A model generated the notes under the pieces. The model was not told the origin of the DNA. It was given only the letters and a program-made list of their open reading frames with translations, and made no database searches. A stretch of DNA of 64,000 nt. Origin: HXMU1428-3 sp965215715. Lineage in GTDB: Bacteria > Pseudomonadota > Alphaproteobacteria > Rhizobiales > HXMU1428-3. Location: assembly GCA_965215715.1 (NCBI GenBank), contig OZ244129.1, forward strand, positions 2,604,001 to 2,668,000, written 5' to 3'. Position numbers and translations under genes: made by a program. Of this stretch, positions 15,818 through 24,668 are shown one piece after another (the first letter of the stretch is position 1; every line of letters begins with the position of its first letter).

Positions 15818-16637
15818 TCAATGTCCAGTCGTAAAAATATCGGTTGATCGTGTTAATTTGGTTAAGTTGGCCTTTTAAAGGCTCTTGTGCGTATGTTTTC
15901 AGATGGGCCAAAAGGGTGGTTTGGTTGGGCCCGAAGTCTTTTTTAAACCATGAGTAAATTTTTGAGGCTGAAACGCGGCCGTTTTTTACCACCGCGCCGC
16001 GGCTTGAATTGACATAATCACGGGCAGCTTGGTCCAGCTGGGCGTTTAGTTTGCCCCCTGTGAAGGCTTGGTTTTGCAAATTAGGGCAGCCAATGGAGGC
16101 ACAATTGACCGCATAATGCACCCGAGGATCTTTAAAAATTGGTCTTAGTATCTCGTGCTCTATGTCATCCAGGCTTAATTTTGTGCCCTCAATGGTGACC
16201 AGTTTTTTGCCCCACGGGCCGTTTGAGAATATCCCAGGAGAGATGTCGATGTCTTTTATGGTTTTAACTGGATAAGCGTCTAACACCACATTTAAGGTCA
16301 CGGCATTATAAAGGTTGGCCCAAAAGGCAAATTGCTCATTTTTGGCAAGTTTTGTGACTTTCACTGCTTCCAGCTGAGAGATATAGGCTTTTAATCCGCT
16401 TTGTTCACTTTTTAAAGCTTGATAATTCACCCGGTTTAGGCCCGTTTTGTCTTGGACAATATATTTGCCCAAAAGCTGGCTAAAATCACTATGGTCAACC
16501 TTTTGCGTTGATTGAGGGGCTGATTTGGCAAATTGGTCTTGCAAAGTGGCGGCTGAAAGGGAGGTGGCGGCCACTAAAAACAAGCTCATGGTGAGACCAA
16601 AAATATAAAATGCCTTTGTGTTTATGTGCTTTTGCAT
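15801..16637 (-). CDS. Exported DUF547 family protein
   Basis: 278 residues. A signal peptide is clear (MQKHINTK, a hydrophobic run, then a SLSAA cleavage region). The DUF547 core is recognised from FWANLYNAVTLNVVL, HEILRPIFKDPRVHYAVNCAS-I-GCPNL and YDWTLN near the C-terminus. The conserved Cys-His-containing segment VHYAVNC...GCP resembles the papain-like fold proposed for this family, but no activity is shown. It is the first gene of the three-gene operon running to 13374. Confidence 0.85.
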   Translation of the reverse strand: MQKHINTKAFYIFGLTMSLFLVAATSLSAATLQDQFAKSAPQSTQKVDHSDFSQLLGKYIVQDKTGLNRVNYQALKSEQSGLKAYISQLEAVKVTKLAKNEQFAFWANLYNAVTLNVVLDAYPVKTIKDIDISPGIFSNGPWGKKLVTIEGTKLSLDDIEHEILRPIFKDPRVHYAVNCASIGCPNLQNQAFTGGKLNAQLDQAARDYVNSSRGAVVKNGRVSASKIYSWFKKDFGPNQTTLLAHLKTYAQEPLKGQLNQINTINRYFYDWTLNDTAK

Positions 16638-16793
16638 GAAGGATTTCCTTAAAAATCTTCCGTTTTAATTTGTGTTGAGCTTGATTTAGCACACTCTCTT
16701 AAGGCTATGTGGTCATATCTATTCAAACATCTGTGAGAGAATTTGATGGGTCTGGCCCGTATTATCTTATTTATAGTAAATAAATGATTTGCA

Positions 16794-16823
16794 TTGACAT
16801 ACCTGCGATCTGTTGGCTATATG
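16794..16823 (+). promoter_or_regulatory. Predicted sigma70-type promoter for rpmH
   Basis: TTGACA at 16794-16799, then TATATG at 16818-16823 after an 18-base spacer (CTATAT after 17). It lies about 130 bases upstream of the rpmH start. There are no experimental data. Confidence 0.5.
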
Positions 16824-16952
16824 CCTCTTTTGATAATTCTACGCAGCTTTTGATGCGGTGATGAGCTGACTTTATTGCTCTTTTTAAAGCTTTTTTTGCT
16901 TTCATCAGAGTATAGAGGCGCTTGTTTTTTGTGTTTAAATGGAGACAGTTTC

Positions 16953-17087
16953 GTGAAACGTACATATCAACCAAGTCGTTTGGTGCGCAAACGGCGGCAT
17001 GGGTTTCGGGCCCGCAAGGCAACCAAAGGTGGACGTCAGGTTTTAGCGAACCGGCGGTCTCGTGGACGTAAAAGATTAAGCGCTTAA
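16953..17087 (+). CDS. rpmH: 50S ribosomal protein L34
   Basis: 44 residues beginning KRTYQPSRLVRKRRHGFRAR after the initiator and ending RGRKRLSA, the invariant L34 sequence and length. The start is GTG at 16953, with GGAGA 7 bases upstream; an ATG 26 codons earlier would add a non-L34 extension. It is followed by rnpA and yidC in the order conserved across bacteria. Confidence 0.97.
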   Translation: MKRTYQPSRLVRKRRHGFRARKATKGGRQVLANRRSRGRKRLSA

Positions 17088-17184
17088 GCTTTTGAGTGTT
17101 TCGCATGAAACCTCTCTCTTATGTGATACATGATCTGTTACATGGCCTTGTTTAATAAGCCATTGGCCCCTTTTAGGAATTTTT

Positions 17185-17215
17185 AGCGCGTCTTTATTTT
17201 AAGGCGCGCTTTTTT
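17185..17215 (+). terminator. Possible attenuating terminator between rpmH and rnpA
   Basis: AGCGCG (17185-17190) and CGCGCT (17205-17210) form a 6-bp stem followed by a T run. It would lower rnpA expression relative to rpmH. Confidence 0.5.
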
Positions 17216-17238
17216 GAAATAGGGGATTAGATTTGCCC

Positions 17239-17670
17239 ATGCGTTTGCAAATGTTAACCCAAAGACATGATTTTATGCGGGTTAAATCCGGGGTTGCTTG
17301 GGGCAGCAAGGGATTTTTATTGCAAGCTATTGAACAAGACCTCACAGATCAGCCTGCTGGCCGCTCGCGTTTTGGCATCACTGTTTCAAATCATACCGTG
17401 CGGCGTTATTTGGCGCAAAAACGCTCAAAATCTGGTGAAAAGGGGCAAAAACGCGGACCTGTTTCGGTTTTGCGCAATCGCATGAGGCGACGTTTGCGAG
17501 CCCTTTTGGAGCAAATAGCACCAGAGCATGCCAAACCGGGCATTGATTATGTCATCATCGGACGGCCGGCATTAGAGACACTTCCCTTTGAAATTTTGCG
17601 AAAAGATTTACAAGAAAGCTTTCAAAAAGTACATAGACGGATTATATCAACCAGCAAGCCTCTTTCATAA
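17239..17670 (+). CDS. rnpA: Ribonuclease P protein component
   Basis: 143 residues. The RNR signature is present as RNRMRRRLRAL near residue 90. The N-terminal MRLQMLTQRHDFMRV matches the family start, so ATG 17239 is chosen over an in-frame TTG six bases earlier. A ~15-residue insert (KRSKSGEKGQKRG) precedes the RNR motif. The protein binds RNase P RNA for tRNA 5' maturation. It is followed 54 bp later by yidC; no yidD lies between them. Confidence 0.95.
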   Translation: MRLQMLTQRHDFMRVKSGVAWGSKGFLLQAIEQDLTDQPAGRSRFGITVSNHTVRRYLAQKRSKSGEKGQKRGPVSVLRNRMRRRLRALLEQIAPEHAKPGIDYVIIGRPALETLPFEILRKDLQESFQKVHRRIISTSKPLS

Positions 17671-17724
17671 TCATAAGGGCACCCGTGAACCGGCCTTAGT
17701 AAATTTAGGACTTTTGAATTTTCC

Positions 17725-19506
17725 ATGGATGAAAATAATAAGAATTTTTTCGTTGCCTTAGCGCTTTCTGTTTTGGTGTTTTTGGTATGGCATTTTGTTT
17801 TTGTGGCGCCTAAACAAGAAGCCCAGCGCCTGCGCCAACAACAAGAAGCGCAATTAAAGAAAGAAAAGCAAGAGGGCACGCCTTTTGCTCCTAAGGCAGA
17901 CAAAACCAAGCAGCCCCAATCGCCTGACATTGTTGCCCCTGTTGTTGCCCCGAAAAGCCGTGAGGCAGCTCTTGCCGACACAAAGCGGGTTCTGATTGAT
18001 ACGCCAGCCTTAAAGGGCTCTCTTTCGTTAAAGGGGGGGCGGATTGATGATATTTCGTTCAAGGATTATCACCAGAGCGTTGATAAAAATAGCCCCTCTG
18101 TTGAGTTGTTTTCTCCAGCTGGGTCTGAGCATCCTTATTTTGCTGACTTTGGCTGGTCGAGCGCGCCTATTGAAGGGGTCAAGTTCCCGACCACTGACAG
18201 TGAATGGAAAGTGACGCAAGGGAGCACTTTGACACCTTCTACACCGGTTACCATTGAATATGATGCGGGCGGCGGGGTTGTGTTTCAGCGCGACATATCA
18301 ATTGATGACAAATATATGTTCTCAATTACCCAGCGCGTGATTAACAACAGCACCAAGCCGTTAACGCTGGCTCCTTATGGGTTTTTGTGGCGTAAGAACA
18401 AACCTTATTCTGAATCTTTGTTTATTTCCCATGAAGGGGCGGTTGGTGTCTTTGATGGAGAGGTTCAGGAAGAAACTTATGGCGATTTAGAGTCTGCTAA
18501 AAAGATTGACTATAAAGCCAAAGCTGGTTGGGCCGGTATTACCGATAAATATTGGGCCTCGGCACTTATTCCTGATCAACGGATTGCCTTTGACGCCAGC
18601 TTTCGCGGCGACAATGGGGGCCAAAGCCCTTCTTATCAAACCACCTATTTGTTAAATGGCCAAAATGTTGGGCCAAGCAAAACGCTTGAGGTTACCAACC
18701 GTTTGTTTGCCGGGGCCAAACAAGGACGGGTGATTGAGGCTTACGCAGAGACCTTTAAAATTGATAAGTTTGAAAATCTGATTGACTGGGGTTGGTTTCA
18801 TTTCATCACCAAGCCGCTGTTTCATGTGTTGGTTTATATTAACGACATGGTTGGCAATTTTGGCTTTTCCATTCTTATTGTAACTGTTTTGATCAAGCTT
18901 GTGTTATTCCCACTGGCCAATAAATCTTATAAATCCATGGCGATGATGAAAAAGGTCCAGCCTGAGATGGAGAAGATCCGCAAGCGCCATGAAAAAGATA
19001 AGATGAAGCAGCAACAAGCGTTGATGGATCTTTATAAGAAGGAAAAGATTAATCCCTTGTCGGGCTGTTGGCCGATCTTGGTCCAGATCCCTATTTTCTT
19101 TGCCCTTTATAAGGTGCTGTATGTAACCATTGAAATGCGCCATGCGCCATTTATTGGTTGGATTAAAGATCTTTCTGCACCGGACCCAACCTCTATCTTT
19201 AATCTGTTTGGGCTCATTCCGATTGATTTGCCGCTCTTCCTGATGATTGGCATTTGGCCGATTATTATGGGCATTACCATGTACATTCAGATGAAGTTGA
19301 ACCCAGCGCCAACTGACCCGATCCAGGCGAAAATTTTCACCTATATGCCGATTGTATTTACCTTTGTGTTGGCAGGCTTTTCTGCCGGTCTGGTGATCTA
19401 TTGGGCGTGGAATAACTTTTTGTCGATCATCCAGCAATATTACATTATGAAGCGTCATGGTGTTGAAGTGACCTTGTTGGAAAATATGGGCATCAAGAAA
19501 AATTAA
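17725..19506 (+). CDS. yidC: Membrane protein insertase YidC
   Basis: 593 residues. An N-terminal TM (FFVALALSVLVFLVWHFVFV) is followed by a charged linker, a large periplasmic beta domain (about 85-340) and a C-terminal five-TM insertase core. The cytoplasmic hairpin MMKKVQPEMEKIRKRHEKDK and NPLSGCWPILVQIPIFFALY are typical. The strictly conserved positive residue is in FPLANKSYKS. The length is normal for Gram-negative YidC. It lies in the rpmH-rnpA-yidC-engB order. Confidence 0.97.
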   Translation: MDENNKNFFVALALSVLVFLVWHFVFVAPKQEAQRLRQQQEAQLKKEKQEGTPFAPKADKTKQPQSPDIVAPVVAPKSREAALADTKRVLIDTPALKGSLSLKGGRIDDISFKDYHQSVDKNSPSVELFSPAGSEHPYFADFGWSSAPIEGVKFPTTDSEWKVTQGSTLTPSTPVTIEYDAGGGVVFQRDISIDDKYMFSITQRVINNSTKPLTLAPYGFLWRKNKPYSESLFISHEGAVGVFDGEVQEETYGDLESAKKIDYKAKAGWAGITDKYWASALIPDQRIAFDASFRGDNGGQSPSYQTTYLLNGQNVGPSKTLEVTNRLFAGAKQGRVIEAYAETFKIDKFENLIDWGWFHFITKPLFHVLVYINDMVGNFGFSILIVTVLIKLVLFPLANKSYKSMAMMKKVQPEMEKIRKRHEKDKMKQQQALMDLYKKEKINPLSGCWPILVQIPIFFALYKVLYVTIEMRHAPFIGWIKDLSAPDPTSIFNLFGLIPIDLPLFLMIGIWPIIMGITMYIQMKLNPAPTDPIQAKIFTYMPIVFTFVLAGFSAGLVIYWAWNNFLSIIQQYYIMKRHGVEVTLLENMGIKKN

Positions 19507-19538
19507 CAGGCTCGATTGGGGTGCTAAAGAGGTGACTT

Positions 19539-20186
19539 TTGAACTGCTCGGTTGATGATTTGATTGATGACGCGGCCCTGGCAGCAGGTGAGGCGTTGTT
19601 TAAACGCCCTATAACATTCGTCAAAGGTGTTGTTCACGTTGATGGGTTGCCTGTTCCTGACCGGCCCGAAATTGCCTTTGCAGGGCGATCGAACGTGGGT
19701 AAATCCAGCCTTATCAATGCGCTTTGTAACCGCAAGGCATTGGCGCGCACCTCTAATACGCCGGGGCGCACCAGAGAGATCAATTATTTTGCCATAGAGG
19801 AAGAGGCGTATCTGGTTGATATGCCTGGCTATGGCTATGCCAAAGTGCCTAAAGAGCTGGTGGCCGGGTGGACCAAACTGATCGAGCAATATTTGCGCGG
19901 CCGCTTAACTTTAAAGCGGACCTTTTTGCTAATCGATGCCCGCCATGGTGTGAAAAAGAATGATTTGGCAATTATGAAACAATTGGATCAATCCGCGGTG
20001 ATTTATCAGATTGTTTTGACCAAGATTGACAAGCTCAAAAAGGGACAACTTGAGCGGCGCCTTGTAGACACGCAAGAGTTAATCAAAAAACACCCGGCTT
20101 GTTACCCTCACGTTTTAGCGACGTCTTCTGAAAAAAAGACGGGACTTGATGTTTTGAAAGCTTCAATCGCTTTATCTCTTAGCTAG
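19539..20186 (+). CDS. engB: Ribosome biogenesis GTPase EngB (YihA/YsxC)
   Basis: 215 residues. G1 is GRSNVGKSS, switch region TPGRTREIN, G3 DMPGYGYA, G4 TKIDK. The short form without an extra domain fits EngB. The start is TTG at 19539 with AGAGGTG just upstream; no in-frame ATG precedes G1. It lies 32 bp after yidC and is probably cotranscribed. Its role in 50S subunit assembly is known from the family. Confidence 0.93.
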   Translation: MNCSVDDLIDDAALAAGEALFKRPITFVKGVVHVDGLPVPDRPEIAFAGRSNVGKSSLINALCNRKALARTSNTPGRTREINYFAIEEEAYLVDMPGYGYAKVPKELVAGWTKLIEQYLRGRLTLKRTFLLIDARHGVKKNDLAIMKQLDQSAVIYQIVLTKIDKLKKGQLERRLVDTQELIKKHPACYPHVLATSSEKKTGLDVLKASIALSLS

Positions 20187-20211
20187 GGGCCTTGAGAGTG
20201 TTGTTTTTTTC

Positions 20212-20343
20212 GTCTCACTGGCTATTTTTTCGCTGAAGTAACGAAAAGCCCTCCGACGGACGGCACTAAGTGCCGGGCGCATCGCTGCGCCATGTCTGTG
20301 CTCTGAAAAAGAGCACTCCCTTCTTCGTGACGAAAATTGAGAC
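20212..20343. repeat. Family B multi-hairpin repeat, copy 1
   Basis: Bounded by GTCTCA (20212-20217) and TGAGAC (20338-20343). Inside are three adjacent hairpins: GGCACT/AGTGCC, GGCGCA-tcgc-TGCGCC and GTGCTCT-gaaaa-AGAGCAC. The second copy at 43481-43631 shares this hairpin block with few differences. It lies between the convergent engB and Clp-N genes. Confidence 0.8.
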
Positions 20344-20360
20344 TGTATGTTGTATGAATG

Positions 20361-20399
20361 TCTTAAAATGCAAAAGTCTAACCATGGAAGTTAAGGCAC
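20361..20399. repeat. Family A half-copy (right arm only)
   Basis: TCTTAAAATGCAAAAGTCTA followed by ACCATGGAAGTTAAGGCAC matches the right arm of the full copy at 13226-13350. No left arm is present; it abuts the family B copy. Confidence 0.75.
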
Positions 20400-20418
20400 G
20401 GTGCGGCAAACTAGAAAG

Positions 20419-22398
20419 TTAGTCTTCAAACTTTGAAAGATTTTCGAACTGGGTTTGGGCTTTGGTCATTATCTCTTGTCCGTATTTGGCCACACCATAG
20501 CCCACGCCAAAGATCATACCTGCAATCGCAAGAGATTTGAGAATGGCGCCATAGTTGCGCGTCACCTTTACCTTATAAGACCGCGACGGCTGGACAGGTA
20601 TTTCAGCGCTGATGCCCTCCTCGCTGCTGGAGCGGATGGTGATATCAAGCTTTAGTTTCGACTTGCCCGATTTGCGCGGCATAACGCGCCAGCGCCAGAT
20701 GGCAAAGTCAGCTTCATCAACCACTCCTTTGTGAATTTGGGACCATTGGGTTGAAGCTGTGGCACCATCGATCAGGAATTGGCCGTCCGGGCCGGTCAGG
20801 CGCACTGTTATGGCTTTGGTAATGGGCTTCTTTTCATCTTTTGCACGTAGGCCATAATGATCGGTTCCAAAATCCAACTCAGCATTGGCAAACCGTGCCA
20901 CACGCACTTCTATGTAATGAATTTTGCCAACCCGCATCACTTTGGGGATGTTTTCAACCACGAGGTCGTCTGCATGGGGTTGCTGGTGTTCGTGGCCCTG
21001 TGGGTTAAACGGGGGGGCCTGATCTTCTTGGTAAAGCGGCTGAATGGGGGGCTGTGCTCCCTCGGGACCGTGATGCTGACCTTGGGGGATCATATGGCGC
21101 CCATCAGGGGGCAGATATGCCCCGGGCTGTCTTAAAGGCTGGCCGCCAGGCATTGGCGGGGTGTCGGTTTCTGGAGCGGGACCACCATACATATTTGTTG
21201 GTATGGGCGGTTGGCCCGCTGGCATTTTTGATGTTTGCAAGGCGTTTTGAGGGTTTTGTGTGTTGGTCTGCTTCCCCAAACTCACCTCTTTGGGTTCCAA
21301 AGGGTCACCATTTGGAGGCATAGGGGTCATCCCAGCATTGTCAGCCATTGGCCCACCGGCTAAATCTGGTGGTGGGGGCGGGGCTTTGCCCGCTGGCGGG
21401 CCGGGAAAGTGCTGGCCTTGGCCAAGACCAGCTTGGCTTTGGACCATCGCTTTGGTCTGAGGGCTTTCTTGCTCAAGAGGGGGGGATTTTTGATCCTTTT
21501 TACCAAACACCTTTCTTTGCTGCTGCGGGGGTGTTTCTACTTTCTTTTGATTGGCCGGGGTGACAATAAGCTTTTGCCCTGCCGGGTTTGCTTGTGGCGG
21601 CTGGCCTTCAAAGGTCCCTTTTTCAGCTAAAGGAGGCGCGCTTTTTTGTTGAGGCGGCGTTGGCCGATCGATTGGCCCTTGTGGGCTTAAATCATAATCT
21701 GAGGGGTGGGCTTGCGTTTGAACAATTGTATCTTGATAGAGATCCGGTTTGAGAGCGGCTTCTTCTTGTTGGCTTTTCTGAATAGGGCGAACATCCGCTT
21801 TTTGTTCTGATTGAACTTGCGTTTCTTGCTTTACTTGCGGGGGTGTTGGTTGTGTTTCTTTTGGTTGTTGTTGTGGCTTTTCTTGACTTGTTTTCGTTTC
21901 GCTTTTGACTTTGGGCTCGTTCAAGGGCTTGGCGTTGGTTTTTTCCTGCTGGGCTTGATTGAGGGTTTTTAAAGCTTCGTCAAAGGTCAGCCCATGGCGC
22001 TCTAGGATTTTATGGGTGATCATGCCCCCTTCACCGCTGATGATGGCAGAAAGAATGTTGGCGCCATCTATCTCGGTTTGGCCAGAGGCAAGAGCGGCAG
22101 CTGAGGCATGGGCAATTAGGTTTTGGACTGTCACGTCAAAACTAGGGGGGATCGCATTGGGGCTTAGCGCGCGCGCTTCTGGGCCTAATTTGCGTAACAG
22201 ATCAAGGCATAGGGCTTCCACGTTCACCTTGCAAGCCAATAACACAGCAACAGCATCAGGGTCTTGGCCCATGGCGAGCAATAAATGATCTAACCCGACA
22301 ACGGTGTGCTTGCGCCGGGCTGCTAAGTCTTCAGCGCGGCTTAAACTTTCATGTAAGTTCCGGGTTGCTGGAAGTTGTTGACCTAAATCGTTGGTCAT
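20419..22398 (-). CDS. Clp N-terminal-domain protein with Pro/Gln-rich linker and C-terminal TM
   Basis: About 660 residues. Residues 10-145 resemble the ClpA/ClpB N-terminal repeat domain (SRAEDLAARRKHTVVGLDHL, then a second repeat near IAHASAAALASGQTEIDG). No AAA module follows. Instead comes ~330 residues of Pro/Gln/Lys-rich low complexity, then a ~150-residue beta-rich domain (VGKIHYIEVRVARF through LKLDITIRS), then one TM helix near the end (SLAIAGMIFGVGYGVAKYG). It may be a membrane-anchored adaptor or client sensor (inference). The ATG at 22398 is used; an in-frame TTG at 22446 would add 16 residues, and a TTG at 22410 has GGAGG four bases upstream. Confidence 0.75.
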   Translation of the reverse strand: MTNDLGQQLPATRNLHESLSRAEDLAARRKHTVVGLDHLLLAMGQDPDAVAVLLACKVNVEALCLDLLRKLGPEARALSPNAIPPSFDVTVQNLIAHASAAALASGQTEIDGANILSAIISGEGGMITHKILERHGLTFDEALKTLNQAQQEKTNAKPLNEPKVKSETKTSQEKPQQQPKETQPTPPQVKQETQVQSEQKADVRPIQKSQQEEAALKPDLYQDTIVQTQAHPSDYDLSPQGPIDRPTPPQQKSAPPLAEKGTFEGQPPQANPAGQKLIVTPANQKKVETPPQQQRKVFGKKDQKSPPLEQESPQTKAMVQSQAGLGQGQHFPGPPAGKAPPPPPDLAGGPMADNAGMTPMPPNGDPLEPKEVSLGKQTNTQNPQNALQTSKMPAGQPPIPTNMYGGPAPETDTPPMPGGQPLRQPGAYLPPDGRHMIPQGQHHGPEGAQPPIQPLYQEDQAPPFNPQGHEHQQPHADDLVVENIPKVMRVGKIHYIEVRVARFANAELDFGTDHYGLRAKDEKKPITKAITVRLTGPDGQFLIDGATASTQWSQIHKGVVDEADFAIWRWRVMPRKSGKSKLKLDITIRSSSEEGISAEIPVQPSRSYKVKVTRNYGAILKSLAIAGMIFGVGYGVAKYGQEIMTKAQTQFENLSKFED

Positions 22399-22708
22399 TT
22401 CTACACTACTCAAGCTGCCTCCAAGCTTTGCACGCCTTGCCGCCAATTTTCATGACCACCAATTGTACTGTTTGTTGGTGGATATGTTAATCCTTGGATA
22501 AGGCCGGTTTGTGGCCGAATGCGGGCCAGATCTCACCCATACCTGTTGAAATTTAGCAATTATTAGCCCGTTTGGGTATCGTTATTTTGTCTGTCAGAGG
22601 GCATTTGCGTTAGCTTTATCAACATTTTTAGATTGTGGTTAAGCCTGATCCCTTTTAATAACTGTTTTTATAAAGAAACTTTTTTGATGAATTTGAATTG
22701 GGCGGCCG

Positions 22709-23626
22709 ATGAAAACCCCTCTTATTGACGAAATTACTGGTGAGCTTTCACCTTTGAGCAAAGCGCAAATCCTTTCAGAGGCGTTGCCGTTTATGCAGCG
22801 TTATGACAACCAAACGGTGGTCGTAAAATATGGTGGTAATGCGATGGGAGATGAGGCGCTCTCTTTAAGTTTTGCGCGCGACATTGTGTTGTTAAAACAA
22901 GCCGGGGTGAACCCGATTGTGGTGCATGGTGGGGGCCCGCAAATCGGTGCTATGCTGGAGCGGTTGCAGATTAAATCTGAATTCAAAGATGGCTTGCGGG
23001 TGACCGACCAGCCAACGGTTGAGATTGTGCAGATGGTTTTGGCGGGCTCGATTAATAAAGAGATTGTCTCGGCGATTAATGCGCAAGGGGGCAAGGCTTG
23101 TGGGATCTCGGGCAAAGATGCCCATTTGATGATTGCCAAAAAGTTAGAGAAACGCACGCTTGATCCCAAATCGAACACCACGAAATTGGTTGACCTTGGT
23201 TTTGTTGGAGAGCCGGTGCATATGAACCCTCACATTGTTGAGGTGATGATTAACAGTGACCTGATCCCTGTGATTGCACCGATTGCAAGTGGGCAGAACA
23301 ATGAGACGTTCAACATTAACGCCGATACCTTTGCTGGGCATTTGGCGGCAGCTATCAATGCTAAGCGCCTCTTATTGCTGACAGATGTGGCCGGGGTGTT
23401 GGATAAAGAAGGGGCTTTGATTGAGCAGCTTACGCTTGATGAAGCACGCGGTTTAATCAGTAACGGCACCATTTCTGGTGGCATGATCCCGAAAATTGAA
23501 AGCTGTATGGGGGTGGTTGAAAATGGTGTTGAAGGGGTTGCCATTGTTGATGGCCGGGTGCGCCATGCTGTGCTGTTAGAGCTTTTAACTGAACATGGTG
23601 TGGGCACTTTACTGGGAGCGAAATAA
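22709..23626 (+). CDS. argB: Acetylglutamate kinase
   Basis: 305 residues. The family signatures are KYGGNAM near 31-37, VVHGGGPQIG near 72 (substrate-binding glycines), a central GLRVTD and the C-terminal TDVAGVLD and GGMIPKI. It catalyses the second step of arginine biosynthesis, phosphorylation of N-acetylglutamate. It is divergent from the Clp-N gene with a 310-bp shared upstream region. A 21-bp tandem duplication overlaps its stop codon. Confidence 0.96.
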   Translation: MKTPLIDEITGELSPLSKAQILSEALPFMQRYDNQTVVVKYGGNAMGDEALSLSFARDIVLLKQAGVNPIVVHGGGPQIGAMLERLQIKSEFKDGLRVTDQPTVEIVQMVLAGSINKEIVSAINAQGGKACGISGKDAHLMIAKKLEKRTLDPKSNTTKLVDLGFVGEPVHMNPHIVEVMINSDLIPVIAPIASGQNNETFNINADTFAGHLAAAINAKRLLLLTDVAGVLDKEGALIEQLTLDEARGLISNGTISGGMIPKIESCMGVVENGVEGVAIVDGRVRHAVLLELLTEHGVGTLLGAK

Positions 23627-23655
23627 GCTGTGCTGGGCGCTAAATAAGCTGTGCT
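23614..23655. repeat. 21-bp tandem duplication spanning the argB stop
   Basis: GGGAGCGAAATAAGCTGTGC (23614-23633) plus T is repeated with two changes at 23635-23655. Both units contain TAA in the argB frame, so argB length is unaffected. Confidence 0.75.
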
Positions 23656-23683
23656 CTAAGATCTTTAGAGTTGTTGCCATTAA

Positions 23684-23717
23684 AAAGGGTGTTAGCCTTT
23701 TGAAGCTAACACCCTTT
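23684..23717 (+). terminator. Intrinsic terminator after argB
   Basis: GGGTGTTAGC (23687-23696) pairs exactly with GCTAACACCC (23705-23714), flanked by AAA and TTT. The stem is 10 to 13 bp. Confidence 0.8.
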
Positions 23718-23853
23718 ATTGAGTTTTTCGTTTCGCCTGTGCTGGTTTATTCCCTATTGTTATTACGCTGATCTATTTGTTGGGCATGACTTTATTAAAT
23801 GTACATGTTCTGTTGTTTTGATCATTCGTGTTGCATGCAGGCTGACTTAAAAC

Positions 23854-24030
23854 TTAATTGACACTTGCTTCATTCAGTCGATTTATTTCATCTTTGATTT
23901 GGAGTTTTTTGCGCTTTAACTCCATTATTTTGATATTATCCGTTAACGGACGGGATCGTTCTTTATCGATCTGACTTTCAAGTGATTTATGTCTGTGGCG
24001 AAGTTCGGAAATATGAGCTTCAACTGCCAT
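23854..24030 (-). CDS. Small DUF465 (YdcH) family protein
   Basis: 58 residues: a helical hairpin with the typical ending ELKRKKLQIKDEINRL. ATG 24030 is chosen because GGAGGG lies five bases upstream; a longer frame upstream has no signal. The function is unknown. A second DUF465 gene lies divergently at 24250. Confidence 0.85.
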   Translation of the reverse strand: MAVEAHISELRHRHKSLESQIDKERSRPLTDNIKIMELKRKKLQIKDEINRLNEASVN

Positions 24031-24249
24031 GCAACCCTCCGTGGTTAAGTTGTCATTACGCTTGTTAGTGTGACAAATATTTGCTGATTTGTCCAATCGC
24101 CTTTGATTACAGTATTGAAAAATTGTTAAAGACTTTGCTGAACAAAAAGTTGATTTATTGCGCAATTTGGCATTTTTTTTTGTTAATATTGCGCATCTAT
24201 GATATTTTTGATGTTTGATTTGACCTTATATTTTTTGCGGGGCCCGGTT

Positions 24250-24462
24250 TTGGAAAAGTCAGGACATATTGACACAGTTTTGCGCCAACAACTGGCTATG
24301 AAACGCCAGGAACATCAAGATCTTGACCAAGCGATAGAGGCTTTGCTGGCCATATCACCGTTTGATCAATTACAGGCCACGCGTTTAAAAAAGAAAAAAT
24401 TACAATTAAAGGATGAGATTAAAGCGTTAGAGACAAAATTGTTCCCAGACATCATCGCGTAA
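24250..24462 (+). CDS. Small DUF465 (YdcH) family protein
   Basis: About 70 residues, with LKKKKLQLKDEIKALE as the family signature. TTG 24250 is preferred, with GGGG about 8 bases upstream, because the residues added by the ATG at 24199 are hydrophobic and unlike the family. The two DUF465 genes are head to head, 220 bp apart, and are clearly paralogous in their last 20 residues. The function is unknown. Confidence 0.75.
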   Translation: MEKSGHIDTVLRQQLAMKRQEHQDLDQAIEALLAISPFDQLQATRLKKKKLQLKDEIKALETKLFPDIIA

Positions 24463-24668
24463 GATGAAGGGGCAGAAAAACTCTAAACTTTAGGGTTTTG
24501 GTTTTAATTTCATGTATTTAGGGCTTAATTTGGTGATTGGTGGGGAGCTTTTGATCACGGCGCTTGCAAAATCAACTTTTTTTCCTATAATTTCCGGTTT
24601 TTTAAAGGAAAACTGCCGTTTTTGATTGAATTTTAAACATGGAGTGGGGCTGGCCCCCAACTGTTGTG

